Below are positions 11,386 to 22,878 of a stretch of 64,000 nt of DNA, one piece after another. Made by a program: the position numbers and the translations under genes. The stretch comes from Yersinia alsatica. Its GTDB lineage: Bacteria > Pseudomonadota > Gammaproteobacteria > Enterobacterales > Enterobacteriaceae. A model generated the notes under the pieces. It saw only the letters and a list, made by a program, of their open reading frames with translations. It had not been told where the DNA came from and searched no databases. Each line of letters opens with the position of its first letter. The first letter of the stretch is position 1. The stretch spans positions 248,001 through 312,000 of the forward strand of contig NZ_CABHWW010000009.1 in assembly GCF_902170305.1 (NCBI RefSeq). The letters run 5' to 3'.

Positions 11386-11961
11386 ATGTCAGTCAAAATT
11401 GAAAATATTCAGAGCCAATTGTTATCTAAAAACTGGTTTAAGTTATACAAATATACCTTTGATTTAAAAACTGATAATGGCACCTTAGTGCAGCAGATTC
11501 GTGAAGTGTATGACCGGGGTAACGGCGCAACTATTCTGCTGTATAACCGCCAAAGTGGCACGGTGGTGCTGACCAACCAATTCCGGATGCCAACTTATGT
11601 GAATGGTAATCCTGACGGTATGCTGCTGGAAGCTTGCGCTGGCTTACTGGATGACGACTCGCCGGAAGAGTGTATTCGTCGTGAAGCTATGGAAGAGACC
11701 GGCTATCAGATTGATAAAGTACAGAAGTTATTTGAAGCTTATATGTCGCCGGGTGGCGTGACCGAAATTGTTCATTTCTTTGCCGCTGAATATCATCCAG
11801 ATCAGAAAGTCACCGACGATGTTGGTGTGGAGGATGAAGTCATTGAGGTAGTGGAGTTACCCTTTACTGAAGCCATTGCCATGATTGCCGATGGTCGCAT
11901 TAAAGATGGCAAAACCATCATGCTGCTGCAACATGCCCAAATTCAGCATTGGTTTAACTAG
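11386..11961 (+). CDS. nudK: NudK, GDP-mannose pyrophosphatase (Nudix hydrolase)
   Basis: 191 residues, matching E. coli NudK (YffH). The Nudix box is at about residues 86-107 ([22 protein letters not shown]), in the slightly degenerate form typical of this subfamily. The enzyme hydrolyses GDP-mannose to GMP and mannose-1-phosphate and acts in the cytosol as a dimer. It is followed by a terminator and then maeB, the same pair as in E. coli. Confidence 0.93.
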   Translation: MSVKIENIQSQLLSKNWFKLYKYTFDLKTDNGTLVQQIREVYDRGNGATILLYNRQSGTVVLTNQFRMPTYVNGNPDGMLLEACAGLLDDDSPEECIRREAMEETGYQIDKVQKLFEAYMSPGGVTEIVHFFAAEYHPDQKVTDDVGVEDEVIEVVELPFTEAIAMIADGRIKDGKTIMLLQHAQIQHWFN

Positions 11962-11978
11962 TTTATTCTGATGTCTAT

Positions 11979-12000
11979 TGCCGCCATCTGGGCGGCATTT
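11979..12000 (+). terminator. Rho-independent terminator of nudK
   Basis: TGCCGCC / GGCGGCA 7-bp stem with an ATCTG loop, followed by TTTATT, 17 bases after the nudK stop codon. Confidence 0.8.
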
Positions 12001-12168
12001 ATTCTCAAATTGTTGATAATCCCCCCTGATTGATAAGCAAATCCTCCTGTTGATACAAAAATGTTATGCAGAGTATGCCCTGCTTCATAGATTGTGATAA
12101 ATCACTCACTATACTGGTTCTGTTATTGGTCATACCACCTCAAAGCATAAAAGCAAAGGGAACCTACG

Positions 12169-14448
12169 ATGGACGAACAATTGAAACAGAGTGCACTTGA
12201 TTTTCACCAATATCCAACGCCCGGGAAAATTCAGGTGTCACCAACCAAACCGCTAGCGACTCAACGGGATTTGGCGCTGGCTTATTCTCCCGGTGTTGCT
12301 GCTCCGTGTTTAGAAATTGCTGCTGATCCTTTAGCGGCCTATAAATACACGGCACGCGGTAACCTGGTTGCTGTTATTTCTAACGGTACTGCGGTGCTGG
12401 GTTTGGGAAATATTGGCGCGTTAGCGGGCAAGCCGGTAATGGAAGGAAAGGGGGTTCTGTTTAAGAAATTCTCCGGCATTGATGTGTTCGATATTGAAGT
12501 GGATGAGCACAATCCGGACAAACTGATTGATATTATCGCCTCGTTAGAACCGACTTTTGGCGGCATCAATCTGGAAGATATCAAAGCGCCAGAATGTTTC
12601 TATATTGAACAGAAATTGCGTGAGCGCATGAAAATCCCGGTGTTCCATGATGATCAGCATGGCACAGCCATAATCTGTACCGCGGCAGTCCTTAATGGCC
12701 TGCGTGTGGTGAAGAAAGAGATCAGCGATGTGAAGCTGGTGGTTTCTGGGGCAGGGGCGGCTTCTATTGCCTGTCTGAACCTGTTGGTCGCCTTGGGATT
12801 AAAACAGCACAATATTACCGTCTGTGATTCTAAGGGCGTTATCTATAAAGGCCGTGAAGCCAATATGGAGCAAACCAAAGCCGCTTACGCGATTGAGGAT
12901 AACGGCCAGCGCACACTGGGCGATGCCATTCCTGACGCTGATATTTTCTTGGGTTGTTCCGGCCCCGGTGTCCTAACGCCAGACATGGTAAAAACCATGG
13001 CACCTAGCCCGCTGATTTTGGCGCTGGCAAACCCGGAACCTGAAATCCTGCCGCCATTGGCAAAAGCCGTGCGTCCAGATGCGATTATCTGTACCGGTCG
13101 CTCGGATTATCCGAACCAGGTTAACAACGTGCTGTGCTTCCCGTTTATCTTCCGCGGCGCACTGGATGTTGGCGCAACCACTATTAACGAAGAGATGAAA
13201 CTGGCTTGTGTACACGCCATTGCTGACCTGGCCTTGGCTGAGCAAAGCGATGTGGTGGCATCGGCCTATGGCGAGCAAGATCTTTCCTTCGGCCCTGAAT
13301 ATATTATCCCTAAGCCATTTGACCCGCGCTTGATTGTGAAAATTGCCCCGGCCGTGGCTAAGGCGGCAATGGATTCTGGTGTGGCAACCCGCCCAATCAC
13401 CGACTTCAGCGCTTATATCGAAAAACTGACGGAGTTCGTCTACAAAACCAATCTATTTATGAAACCGATTTTCTCTCAGGCGAAAAAAGAGATGAAACGG
13501 GTGGTATTGGCAGAAGGGGAAGAGGAGCGGGTATTACACGCCACTCAGGAGCTGGTTTCTCAGGGGCTGGCATATCCTATCCTGATTGGTCGCCCAAGTG
13601 TGATTGAGACCCGGCTGAAGAAACTGGGCCTGCATATTACTGCCGGAAAAGACTTTGAAGTGGTGAATAACGAGTCTGACCCGCGCTTTAATGAATACTG
13701 GCACGAATACTATCAAATCATGAAACGCCGCGGAGTCTCGCAAGAACAGGCGCGTCGTGCGGTGATTGGCAACCCAACCCTGATTGGTTCCATCATGGTG
13801 CATCGCGGTGAAGCTGATGCCATGATTTGCGGCACCATCGGGACTTATCATGAGCATTATGATGTGGTTGAGAAAGTGTTTGGCTTCCGTGAAGGGGCAC
13901 ATGTGGCCGGGGCGATGAATGCATTATTGCTGCCAACGGGTAACACCTTTATTGCCGATACCTACGTCAATGATGACCCAACGCCAGAGCAACTGGCCGA
14001 GATAACCTTAATGGCAGCCGAAACGGTGCGTCGCTTCGGTATCGAGCCAAAAGTGGCGTTATTATCTCATTCCAGCTTTGGCTCATCAGATTGCCCAGCC
14101 GCGCGTAAAATGCGCCGGACATTGGAACTGGTCAATCAGATGGCACCAGAACTGGAAATTGACGGTGAAATGCATGGCGATGCGGCACTGGTTCCAAGCA
14201 TTCGCCATGATTTGATGCCGGACAGCCCACTGAAAGGGGCAGCTAACATATTGATTATGCCTAATATGGAAGCCGCGCGAATCAGCTACAACTTGTTGCG
14301 AGTGACCTCTTCCGAGGGGGTAACAGTCGGTCCGGTATTGATGGGGGTAGCAAAACCTATCCATATTCTGACGCAAATCGCTTCGGTGCGGCGCATTGTG
14401 AATATGGTGGCGTTAGCGGTGGTAGAAGCACAAACCGAGCCTCTATAA
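12169..14448 (+). CDS. maeB: MaeB, NADP-dependent malic enzyme with phosphotransacetylase-like domain
   Basis: 759 residues. The N-terminal malic enzyme domain (about 1-420) has the catalytic tyrosine region [13 protein letters not shown] and nucleotide-binding segment [15 protein letters not shown]-terminal phosphate acetyl/butyryl-transferase-like domain (about 430-755) is regulatory in E. coli MaeB. The enzyme decarboxylates malate to pyruvate with NADP reduction. Length matches E. coli (759). Monocistronic, with a terminator directly after. Confidence 0.96.
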   Translation: MDEQLKQSALDFHQYPTPGKIQVSPTKPLATQRDLALAYSPGVAAPCLEIAADPLAAYKYTARGNLVAVISNGTAVLGLGNIGALAGKPVMEGKGVLFKKFSGIDVFDIEVDEHNPDKLIDIIASLEPTFGGINLEDIKAPECFYIEQKLRERMKIPVFHDDQHGTAIICTAAVLNGLRVVKKEISDVKLVVSGAGAASIACLNLLVALGLKQHNITVCDSKGVIYKGREANMEQTKAAYAIEDNGQRTLGDAIPDADIFLGCSGPGVLTPDMVKTMAPSPLILALANPEPEILPPLAKAVRPDAIICTGRSDYPNQVNNVLCFPFIFRGALDVGATTINEEMKLACVHAIADLALAEQSDVVASAYGEQDLSFGPEYIIPKPFDPRLIVKIAPAVAKAAMDSGVATRPITDFSAYIEKLTEFVYKTNLFMKPIFSQAKKEMKRVVLAEGEEERVLHATQELVSQGLAYPILIGRPSVIETRLKKLGLHITAGKDFEVVNNESDPRFNEYWHEYYQIMKRRGVSQEQARRAVIGNPTLIGSIMVHRGEADAMICGTIGTYHEHYDVVEKVFGFREGAHVAGAMNALLLPTGNTFIADTYVNDDPTPEQLAEITLMAAETVRRFGIEPKVALLSHSSFGSSDCPAARKMRRTLELVNQMAPELEIDGEMHGDAALVPSIRHDLMPDSPLKGAANILIMPNMEAARISYNLLRVTSSEGVTVGPVLMGVAKPIHILTQIASVRRIVNMVALAVVEAQTEPL

Positions 14449-14496
14449 ATATTCTTTACCAATGACGTTGAATATTGGTTTTAGCTGTTGTTAATC

Positions 14497-14521
14497 AAAC
14501 CCGCCTGGCGCGGGTTTTTAC
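14497..14521 (+). terminator. Rho-independent terminator of maeB
   Basis: AAACCCGC / GCGGGTTT 8-bp perfect stem with loop CTGGC and T-rich tail, between maeB and the convergent yaiI. Confidence 0.85.
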
Positions 14522-14536
14522 TTTTCTGGGGCCAAT

Positions 14537-14994
14537 TTAGCGGCCAGCTTTGCTAGCTTGCTGTAACCACTTATCCAGCTCATTAGCGAATTGCTGGCGA
14601 TCGCGCTGATTTAAGGTGTTGGGGCCGCCGGTCTGAATACCGCTGGCGCGCATGGTATCCATAAAATCACGCATATTAAGGCGCTCGCGAATGGTGTCTG
14701 GAGTGTAGCGCTCACCACGGGGATTGAGGGCGATACCGCCTTTCTCAATCACTTCCGCCGCCAGCGGAATATCGGCGGTGATCACCAGATCGTTTTTCTC
14801 TACGCGCTGCACTATCTCGTTGTCGGCGACATCAAAGCCAGCAGCCACTTGTAAGGTCCGAATATATTTCGACGGCGGTGTTTTCAATGGCTGGTTCGCC
14901 ACCAACGTCACCATCATGCCGGTACGATCTACGGCACGGAATAACACCTCTTTAATGACATTCGGACAGGCGTCCGCATCAACCCAAATCTGCA

Positions 14995-14995
<1 letters not shown>
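14537..14995 (-). CDS. yaiI: YaiI/YqxD family protein (DUF188)
   Basis: 152 residues from the ATG at 14995 ([18 protein letters not shown]); the frame is open nine codons further, but homology and an AGGAG ribosome binding site support this start. The N-terminal VDADACP and later [12 protein letters not shown] (acidic residues) are the NYN/PIN-like hallmark of this family, suggesting a nuclease fold, though activity is not established. It overlaps the hemF stop codon by one base (TGATG), so it is probably translated by coupling with hemF. Confidence 0.88.
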
Positions 14996-15978
<983 letters not shown>

Positions 15979-16157
15979 TCATTGTTGTACTCTCCGTGTG
16001 GATTAGCGCTGATTGCGGCAGGAGCACGACAAGATTTATCTGGTTCTTCTTAAAGATTATTATGTTCTATCACTGCGAGAAATATCACTTTACTATGGCG
16101 TGATATAATATTGCGTAATAGTCAGAATATCCATTTTACTCAAGGGTGCGAACATCC

Positions 16158-16583
16158 ATGGAAATCCGCGTATTTCAGCAAGACGATTTTGAAGAAGTGA
16201 TTCTGCTGTGGGAGCATTGTGACTTGTTGCGGCCTTGGAATGATCCGGAAATGGATATTGAGCGTAAACTCAATCATGACCCCGAATTGTTTTTAGTCGC
16301 TGAAGTCAGCGGAGCCATTGTCGGCTCGGTGATGGGCGGTTATGACGGCCACCGAGGTTCTGCTTATTATCTGGGAGTACATCCCGATTTCCGTGGTCGT
16401 GGCTTTGCCAATGCGCTGATCAGCCGTCTGGAAAAGAAACTTATAGCCCGTGGCTGCCCGAAGCTCAATATCATGGTGCGCGAAGACAATGACGCAGTGA
16501 TCGGCATGTATGAAAAGCTCGATTACGAGACGCAGGATTCAATTATGCTGGGTAAACGGCTGATTGTCGATCAGGAGTATTGA
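16158..16583 (+). CDS. ypeA: YpeA, GNAT-family acetyltransferase
   Basis: 141 residues from ATG 16158 ([11 protein letters not shown]); an upstream GTG at 16146 is less likely because AAGGG (16142-16146) is well placed for the ATG. The acetyl-CoA binding motif A is [19 protein letters not shown] (about residues 76-94), followed by [22 protein letters not shown]. The substrate is unknown. Divergent from hemF, as part of the conserved yfeX-yfeY-ypeA-(amiA)-hemF block. Confidence 0.9.
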   Translation: MEIRVFQQDDFEEVILLWEHCDLLRPWNDPEMDIERKLNHDPELFLVAEVSGAIVGSVMGGYDGHRGSAYYLGVHPDFRGRGFANALISRLEKKLIARGCPKLNIMVREDNDAVIGMYEKLDYETQDSIMLGKRLIVDQEY

Positions 16584-16730
16584 GGGTTATTTAACAATAC
16601 TAACCAGCTATTAATTTAATTGGGGGGCTTTTTATCCCCCCGTATTTGGGGCAACTTTCCGCCAATTAATATAATGATAATCCTATCCTCATAAATCCAA
16701 AAAGTCAGAGGATAGGAGGTCAGCAATTAA

Positions 16731-17144
16731 TTATTTAATCTTGGTTATTTTCTTCACATCAACTTCTACCGAGTTCCAGTCTTTATCAACTTTCCCTTCG
16801 ATTTGCACTTTATCTTGCGGAGTAATGGTTTGGCCATTCCAACGTTTGTTATCAATATCTACAGTAATGGTGCCGGTGTTATCGCGGAAAGTATAAGTAT
16901 CGTGGCCTAAGCGTTCAGTGATATTGCCTTGTAGGATGACGTGGGCGTCATCGCGCATGGTTTTGACTTTATCTACTGTGGTATTGCTGGCATTAGGGCC
17001 AGAAAATCCGCCTTGAGTTGCCGGCTGAGTCTGTGTCGTTGCCGGGCCATCAAAACCACCCTGCGTGGTATTTGTCGCACTTTGAGCCATAAATGCGGTA
17101 CCGCATAACATAACCAAGGTGGCAGCTAAGGTGAGTTTCTTCAT
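16731..17144 (-). CDS. YgiW/YdeI-family periplasmic OB-fold (BOF) protein
   Basis: 137 residues with a Sec signal peptide (MKKLTLAATLVMLCGTAFMAQSA, cleavage near residue 23) and a C-terminal BOF domain (about 55-137: AHVILQGNITERLGHDTYTFRDNTG, VEIEGK-type segments). The region after the signal carries two copies of TQGGFxGP, a linker with internal repetition. E. coli YgiW and Salmonella YdeI of this family are stress- or peptide-tolerance proteins in the periplasm. Inserted here between ypeA and yfeY, which are neighbours (with yfeZ) in E. coli. Confidence 0.85.
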   Translation of the reverse strand: MKKLTLAATLVMLCGTAFMAQSATNTTQGGFDGPATTQTQPATQGGFSGPNASNTTVDKVKTMRDDAHVILQGNITERLGHDTYTFRDNTGTITVDIDNKRWNGQTITPQDKVQIEGKVDKDWNSVEVDVKKITKIK

Positions 17145-17529
17145 TTTATTGCTCCTTCAATGAATGAATAATAATATCTAAAACCAGAGGCTTTACCCGC
17201 CTCACGTTACCCAATACTAGACCAATATGGAGTTATAACACGCTTAATAGTAAGGTATTAAACCGCGAAATATCCAGATTCTATGAGTATAAATGGGGAT
17301 AAACCCTATCTTATCAACCCTATTGGCATCTTTTCTGCTGCGCCACTTAAGCCGATTTGGTGCTGCGGTTGCGGGGCTAATGATGAAAGCATTGAGGGTT
17401 AGGGCACTTTTTCAGCCGTGCGGACTCCAATCTCTGGTTATCTTTTTTCAACTGTCCCTATCTTGCTTTTGTTGCTGTTATTTTGCAGCAAAGCTTATTG
17501 GATGCAGTGGTTTTCTTAAGGAGCGTTAG
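17145..17529. other. Intergenic region between YgiW-like gene and yfeY
   Basis: 385 bases separating divergent genes. An open frame at 17293-17529 on the plus strand lacks a convincing ribosome binding site, ends one base before yfeY and has a cysteine/phenylalanine-rich composition, so I regard it as non-coding. The E. coli gene yfeZ that precedes yfeY is not recognisable. I could not identify a clear sigma-E promoter, although E. coli yfeY is RpoE-controlled. Confidence 0.5.
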
Positions 17530-18141
17530 ATGAATATTCGCCCACGGTTTTCTGGGGTGCGCTTGTTATTACTGGGGGCCCCTTTGTTGTTGGCCGGGTG
17601 TTCGAGCATGTCCGGTTTTTCTTGGTCAAGTTTATCGCCACTTAATTGGTTCAGCGGCAGCAGCAGTATGCAGGTTACCGATAATGGTGTCGGTGGGATC
17701 ACCGCCAGTACACCACTGACCGAGAGTGACATTAAAGAAGGTCTGAAAGGCGATTATCGGTTGCGTAGTGGTATGGCGACCAATGATGGCAAGTTGGTAT
17801 CTTTCTATCAGGCAATGAAGGAAGACCAAATCAAACTGGTTATCTCCGGTCAGCCGAAAGGCACGGTAGAACGAATCGATGTGATGGATAAAAATATTCC
17901 TAGCCAATGGGGTGTGACGATAGGCACGCCATTCAGCGAGTTATATAAAAAAGCCTTTGGCGCTTGTCAAATGGGCACTGGCGATGATGCCGCCCAAATA
18001 GAATGTGTTGCGCCAAACAGTTCGCATGTTAGCTATTTATTTGATGGCGACTGGCATGGCCCTGAAGGTTTAATGCCATCGGATGACACGCTGCAAAGCT
18101 GGAAGGTGAGTAAGATTATTTGGCGTGCTAAAAGCGAATAA
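17530..18141 (+). CDS. yfeY: YfeY, predicted outer-membrane lipoprotein
   Basis: 203 residues with a lipoprotein signal: hydrophobic stretch and lipobox LLAG-Cys at about residues 20-24, followed by serines (no Asp at +2, so outer-membrane sorting is expected). The rest is the DUF1131 domain of YfeY (for example RLRSGMATNDGKLVSFYQAM). The E. coli gene belongs to the sigma-E regulon; the function is unknown. AAGGAG ribosome binding site eight bases before the ATG. Confidence 0.92.
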   Translation: MNIRPRFSGVRLLLLGAPLLLAGCSSMSGFSWSSLSPLNWFSGSSSMQVTDNGVGGITASTPLTESDIKEGLKGDYRLRSGMATNDGKLVSFYQAMKEDQIKLVISGQPKGTVERIDVMDKNIPSQWGVTIGTPFSELYKKAFGACQMGTGDDAAQIECVAPNSSHVSYLFDGDWHGPEGLMPSDDTLQSWKVSKIIWRAKSE

Positions 18142-18167
18142 ATATTATTATCCTTTTGTGACTCCCA

Positions 18168-18199
18168 ATTAAGGCGCAGGTTATTTTTAGCGCCTTAAT
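18168..18199. terminator. Hairpin after yfeY
   Basis: ATTAAGGCGC / GCGCCTTAAT form a 10-bp perfect stem with a 12-base loop between yfeY and yfeX. No T-run follows, so it may act as an RNA-stabilising structure or a weak terminator. Confidence 0.5.
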
Positions 18200-18327
18200 C
18201 ATATTATTCTGTTCCTCAACGTCCTATTTCCTTGCTCAATTTTATTTTGCGCTGACGCAAGGTTATTTTTTCGGCTTCAGTTATTATACCCAGCATAACC
18301 AATACCGATTTCGAGTAAGGAAGAAAC

Positions 18328-19233
18328 ATGACTCAAGTTCAGAGTGGCATTTTGCTGGAGCACTGCCGTTTTGCCATTTTTATGGAAGCAAAAGTGCAAG
18401 GCGAATTTGATGCTATTCGTCAGGGGTGCAAAAAATTCTGTCAGGCATTAGAAGAGTTACAGCAAAAATTCCCCAATGAGCATTTGGGGGCGGTTATTGC
18501 CTTCGGTTCAGATGTTTGGCATGACTTATCAAATGGTCAGGGCGCAAAAGAGTTAAAGCCTTTTGTCCCTTTGGGTAAAGCACCAATAATAGCACCGGCC
18601 ACTCAACGTGATTTATTGATTCATATTCAGTCACTGCGCCAGGATATCAACTTTACCTTAGCGCAAGCTGCGGTTGCTGCTTTTGGTGATGCCATTGTGG
18701 TTGAAGAAGAGACTCATGGTTTCCGCTGGGTTGAAGAGCGTGATTTTACCGGCTTTATTGACGGCACCGAGAATCCACAAGGTGAAGATCGGCCTGAAGT
18801 GGCGGTGATTGCTGAAGGTGAAGAAGATGCCGGTGGCAGCTATATATTAGTTCAGCGCTATGAGCATGATTTGAAAAAATGGAAACGTATCCCCGAACAT
18901 AAACAAGAGCAAATTGTTGGGCGTACCAAACCGGATAGCCAGGAATTGGCTTCAGATCAGCGCCCGGATACTTCCCATGTTAGCCGCGTTGATCTTAAAG
19001 AAGAGGGTAAAGGGTTAAAAATCCTGCGCCAAAGCTTGCCGTATGGGACTGCCAGTGGCAAGCACGGCTTATATTTCATTGCCTATTGCGCGCGCTTACA
19101 TAATATCGAGCAGCAATTATTGAGCATGTTCGGTTCATTAGATGGCAAACATGACTTGTTGCTCGGCTTCAGTAAGCCAGTCACCGGCAGCTACTATTTT
19201 GCGCCGTCACTGACCAAATTATTATCGCTATAA
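18328..19233 (+). CDS. yfeX: YfeX, DyP-type haem peroxidase
   Basis: 301 residues. The DyP signature GFIDGTENP has catalytic Asp145, and His217 (RPDTSHVSR) is the expected proximal haem ligand. The length and the C-terminal region ([18 protein letters not shown]) match E. coli YfeX. The protein is cytosolic and has peroxidase (and disputed deferrochelatase) activity. No encapsulin gene is nearby. The gene ends at a symmetrical terminator shared with nanA. Confidence 0.95.
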   Translation: MTQVQSGILLEHCRFAIFMEAKVQGEFDAIRQGCKKFCQALEELQQKFPNEHLGAVIAFGSDVWHDLSNGQGAKELKPFVPLGKAPIIAPATQRDLLIHIQSLRQDINFTLAQAAVAAFGDAIVVEEETHGFRWVEERDFTGFIDGTENPQGEDRPEVAVIAEGEEDAGGSYILVQRYEHDLKKWKRIPEHKQEQIVGRTKPDSQELASDQRPDTSHVSRVDLKEEGKGLKILRQSLPYGTASGKHGLYFIAYCARLHNIEQQLLSMFGSLDGKHDLLLGFSKPVTGSYYFAPSLTKLLSL

Positions 19234-19254
19234 TATGCAGGCAGACAGACAGTA

Positions 19255-19277
19255 AAAAGGCCGGATATCCGGCCTTT
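19255..19277. terminator. Bidirectional terminator between yfeX and nanA
   Basis: AAAGGCCGGATATCCGGCCTTT is a perfect 22-base palindrome with A-run on the left and T-run on the right, so it can terminate the two convergent genes. Confidence 0.85.
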
Positions 19278-19306
19278 CTGTTTTTTGTGCGTCGCCATTA
19301 TCTTAG

Positions 19307-20200
19307 TTAAGCAGGATATATAGCATCACGCATTCTGTTTACTACAGTTTGTTTCTGTTCCTTGGTCAGCGCGCGCAGCGGCAGACGTGGATTACCGGCA
19401 TCAATACCGTGTAATTGCATGGCGGCTTTACCGGCGGCAACACCACCAAATTCGACCAACACCCGAATCAGCGCGATAACTTGATCCATACTGCGTTGAA
19501 CCGCAGCTTGATTACCCGCGTTGAAATCAGCAATGATCTTTTGGAATAACGGCGCGGCATAGTTATAAGTACTGCCGACGGCACCAATAGCCCCGACTGC
19601 CAACCCACCCGGTAAATGTTCATCTACCCCAAATGGAATATCAAATTTGCCGCCACTGACCCGCAGGCAGCGCTGGAACTCATATAAATCCGCATTATTG
19701 AATTTAATTCCTGACAGATTTGGGATTTTCGATTCTGCTTTAATCAGAAATTGTTCCATATCCAAATTCACACCGGACATCCCAGAGTGATAGTAATAGA
19801 AACCTTTCGATGGAGCCGCAGCGGTAATGGCCTGACAATAGGCGATTAAATCGTCAAGATTACCGGGCTTAAAGAAGCAAGGGCCGATTGCTGAAGTTGC
19901 AAAGATATCCAGTGTTTCAGCATGGCGAGACAGGTCGACGGCATCTTTGATGCTCAGTGCGCCAGTATGCAAGGTAATGCTCAGCTTACCTTGCGCCGCT
20001 TTTACCCAGCGCTCGGCAATTTTTTTGCGCTCTTCAACCGAGCAATGGATACCTTCGCCGGTTGTGCCACACACATACACCCCTGCGACACCATCATTGA
20101 CCAGATGCTCAGCAATTTGGTCGATAACGGGATAATTAACTTCACCCAACTCATCAAAGGGAGTGTGCGGAGCGGCAATCAAACCTGTTAACTTTTTCAT
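19307..20200 (-). CDS. nanA: NanA, N-acetylneuraminate lyase
   Basis: 297 residues of the DHDPS/NAL family. Schiff-base lysine Lys166 (SGIKFNNADLYEF) and catalytic Tyr137 (GFYYYHSG) are present, as is the GTTGEG substrate loop at residues 45-50. It cleaves sialic acid to N-acetylmannosamine and pyruvate in the cytosol. Second gene of a nanE-nanA unit (64-base gap). Confidence 0.96.
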   Translation of the reverse strand: MKKLTGLIAAPHTPFDELGEVNYPVIDQIAEHLVNDGVAGVYVCGTTGEGIHCSVEERKKIAERWVKAAQGKLSITLHTGALSIKDAVDLSRHAETLDIFATSAIGPCFFKPGNLDDLIAYCQAITAAAPSKGFYYYHSGMSGVNLDMEQFLIKAESKIPNLSGIKFNNADLYEFQRCLRVSGGKFDIPFGVDEHLPGGLAVGAIGAVGSTYNYAAPLFQKIIADFNAGNQAAVQRSMDQVIALIRVLVEFGGVAAGKAAMQLHGIDAGNPRLPLRALTKEQKQTVVNRMRDAIYPA

Positions 20201-20264
20201 ACGCGTCCTTTATAAATCAGAGAGATGACCCCGGTGGTCACAATAATGTTGAGTAGCATAGCAA

Positions 20265-21011
20265 TCAATATTCGGTCAGTTTTGCGGTTTGGTATTTTTC
20301 TTGAGAGCGGTCAGAAATCGCCTGTTCTTGGGGCGAGCATTGCTCGATAGCATCACAGAACCAACCGCAAATATGTTCAATTCGGGTAATCGCGGAGCCG
20401 ACGGTCACAGCATAAGCACCTGCCGATATTGCCGCAGCGGCGAGGGCTGGCGAATTATAACGCCCCTCGGCAATCACACGACAACCCGCTTGGGATAACT
20501 GTTTGACCAGTGCCAAATCCGGTTCGGTCGGCACTGGGGTTTGCGTATAGCCAGATAGCGTGGTGCCAATAAAGTCAATGCCTAATCGATGAGCCAATAA
20601 GCCATCTTCAATGCTAGAGGCATCAGCCATTGCCAGGCAGCCGGTTGCTCGCACTCGCTGATAGAGTTCTTCCACGGAAACCGGGCGAGGGCGGCAAGTG
20701 ACATCAAACGCGATAATGTCGGCACCTGCGGCACTGAGTGCATCGACATCTTCCAGCCAAGGGGTAATTCTGACCTCGGAATCGGGTAGGTCGCGTTTAA
20801 TAATGCCGATAATAGGTGCATCAGTCACCCGGCGTACCGCGGCTATATTACTAATGCCTTCAACACGTAGGCCAACTGCGCCGCCATCCAGTGCAGCCTT
20901 TGCCATTGCCGCCACAATTTCGGGGGTATCCATGGCACTGCCGGGCACCGGTTGGCAAGAAGCGATCAATCCATTTTGGAGCTTGTGGCGAAGATTACTT
21001 GTGTTACTCAT
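20265..21011 (-). CDS. nanE: NanE, N-acetylmannosamine-6-phosphate 2-epimerase
   Basis: 248 residues from the ATG at 21011 ([25 protein letters not shown]); an ATG ten codons upstream (21041) would add residues not seen in the family. TIM-barrel protein with the expected [13 protein letters not shown] and [13 protein letters not shown] segments. It converts ManNAc-6-P to GlcNAc-6-P after NanK. Divergent from nanK; the intergenic region carries NanR-type operators. Confidence 0.94.
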   Translation of the reverse strand: MSNTSNLRHKLQNGLIASCQPVPGSAMDTPEIVAAMAKAALDGGAVGLRVEGISNIAAVRRVTDAPIIGIIKRDLPDSEVRITPWLEDVDALSAAGADIIAFDVTCRPRPVSVEELYQRVRATGCLAMADASSIEDGLLAHRLGIDFIGTTLSGYTQTPVPTEPDLALVKQLSQAGCRVIAEGRYNSPALAAAAISAGAYAVTVGSAITRIEHICGWFCDAIEQCSPQEQAISDRSQEKYQTAKLTEY

Positions 21012-21071
21012 AGTCAGGTCACTCGCAGTCAGGTTGCACACGGTTTTTTGCTCCGATCTTTATTTTTAAAT

Positions 21072-21084
21072 GAAGTTTTACTCC
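21072..21084 (+). promoter_or_regulatory. Putative NanR operator, nanE-nanK site 1
   Basis: GAAGTTTTACTCC matches the GGAGTTTTACTCC element of the nanT promoter at all but one position. It lies 60 bases upstream of nanE. Inferred operator for the RpiR-type regulator. Confidence 0.6.
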
Positions 21085-21156
21085 ATTATGTTAGATCTTT
21101 TACTTCTAGGGTGCAACTCCAATTGCTTTAGTTATTGCCTTCAAATGGGTTGCTTG

Positions 21157-21169
21157 GGAGTTTAACTCC
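21157..21169. promoter_or_regulatory. Putative NanR operator, nanE-nanK site 2
   Basis: GGAGTTTAACTCC is a perfect 6-1-6 palindrome of the same type, about midway between nanE and nanK. Half sites occur at 21114-21120 (CAACTCC) and 21187-21194 (GGAGTTAT). Confidence 0.65.
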
Positions 21170-21265
21170 AAATTAAAAATAATAATGGAGTTATGACGGG
21201 AAAATTGCCATAGTCATTAAATTATTGTCATTTCATTTATAACAAATGCAAGAGGGTTACACCCG

Positions 21266-22144
21266 ATGGGAAAAGTGTTGGCACTGGATATCGGTGGAAC
21301 AAAAATTGCTGCTGCGGTGGTGACAGAAAGCGGCATGTTGGTTGGCCGTCAGCAGATAGCCACGCCACGAGGTGGCGCTGCGCAGCTGGCTATAGCGCTG
21401 GAAACGTTAATCGCGCCTTATCGGCATCTGGTTGATTTTATAGCCGTTGCGTCAACCGGCATTATCAGTGGTGGGCGTCTGACAGCACTGAATCCCGCCA
21501 ATCTTGGTGGGTTGGCTGATTTCCCGCTGCAAGATTGTGTTCAATCAATTGCCGATTTGCCTTGTGTGCTACTCAACGATGGGCAAGCTGCGGCTTGGGC
21601 AGAGTATCAGGCGGTGAGTGGTGATTGCGACAATATGATGTTTGTGACGGTTTCCACGGGAGTGGGCGGCGGCATCATTTTGAATAAAAAGCTGCTGGTG
21701 GGTCATCATGGATTGGCTGGGCACATTGGCCACACGTTAGCTGATCCCCATGGCTTACTGTGTGGTTGTGGCCGCCGCGGGTGTGTCGAAAGTGTGGCTT
21801 CCGGCACGGCAATTGGTACGGAAACATTGGGTTGGAAGCAACCAGTCGCTGCTGCCAAAGTGTTTGAAATGGCACAGCTTGGTCATATATCTGCTGAGAA
21901 TATTATCAGCCGTTCCGCGACCGCCATTGCTCAGATGCTGGCAGACATGAAAATGGCCCTGGATCTGGAGGTGGTGATTCTGGGGGGCAGTGTCGGTCTG
22001 GCGGTGGGATATTTAGAACGAGTGATTGGTGCACAAAAAACATTACCAGAAATCTACCGAGTGCCGGTTCAGGCGGCGCATCATCGCCAGGATAGTGGCT
22101 TATTAGGGGCGGCACTGTGGGCCAGACATACCCTAGGTCATTGA
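21266..22144 (+). CDS. nanK: NanK, N-acetylmannosamine kinase (ROK family)
   Basis: 292 residues. N-terminal ATP-binding [15 protein letters not shown], catalytic Asp in [13 protein letters not shown], and the ROK zinc motif [10 protein letters not shown]...CGCGRRGC. It phosphorylates ManNAc to ManNAc-6-phosphate. Divergent from nanE and followed by nanQ on the same strand. Confidence 0.95.
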   Translation: MGKVLALDIGGTKIAAAVVTESGMLVGRQQIATPRGGAAQLAIALETLIAPYRHLVDFIAVASTGIISGGRLTALNPANLGGLADFPLQDCVQSIADLPCVLLNDGQAAAWAEYQAVSGDCDNMMFVTVSTGVGGGIILNKKLLVGHHGLAGHIGHTLADPHGLLCGCGRRGCVESVASGTAIGTETLGWKQPVAAAKVFEMAQLGHISAENIISRSATAIAQMLADMKMALDLEVVILGGSVGLAVGYLERVIGAQKTLPEIYRVPVQAAHHRQDSGLLGAALWARHTLGH

Positions 22145-22202
22145 CGCTGTAATCAACACTGCCGCGACACCCATGATTTTGGGTCTATATCTTTATAAGT
22201 AA

Positions 22203-22682
<480 letters not shown>

Positions 22683-22739
22683 AACAGACCATGACAATGA
22701 TTTTTATATAATAATAACGCACGTTATCTTTGACATCTT

Positions 22740-22762
22740 CCCCGGTCCCCCGGGGTTTTTTT
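22740..22762 (+). terminator. Rho-independent terminator of nanK-nanQ
   Basis: CCCCGG / CCGGGG stem with a TCCC loop, followed by seven T. Confidence 0.85.
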
Positions 22763-22878
22763 ATTGATCTCACCCTGCACCATGCTGCCATTTATCTTCA
22801 CGAAGTGGGCCAATTATGTAATGATGCGCCCCAGAACTGTCTCCTGTCCGTCAACTTTCTTTCCCTTGAGGTGTCCGC

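Noticed and set aside
17293-17529. 78-codon plus-strand ORF before yfeY as a possible yfeZ
   Set aside because: No ribosome binding site, no recognisable similarity to YfeZ, odd Cys/Phe-rich composition and end abutting the yfeY start region; best seen as non-coding.
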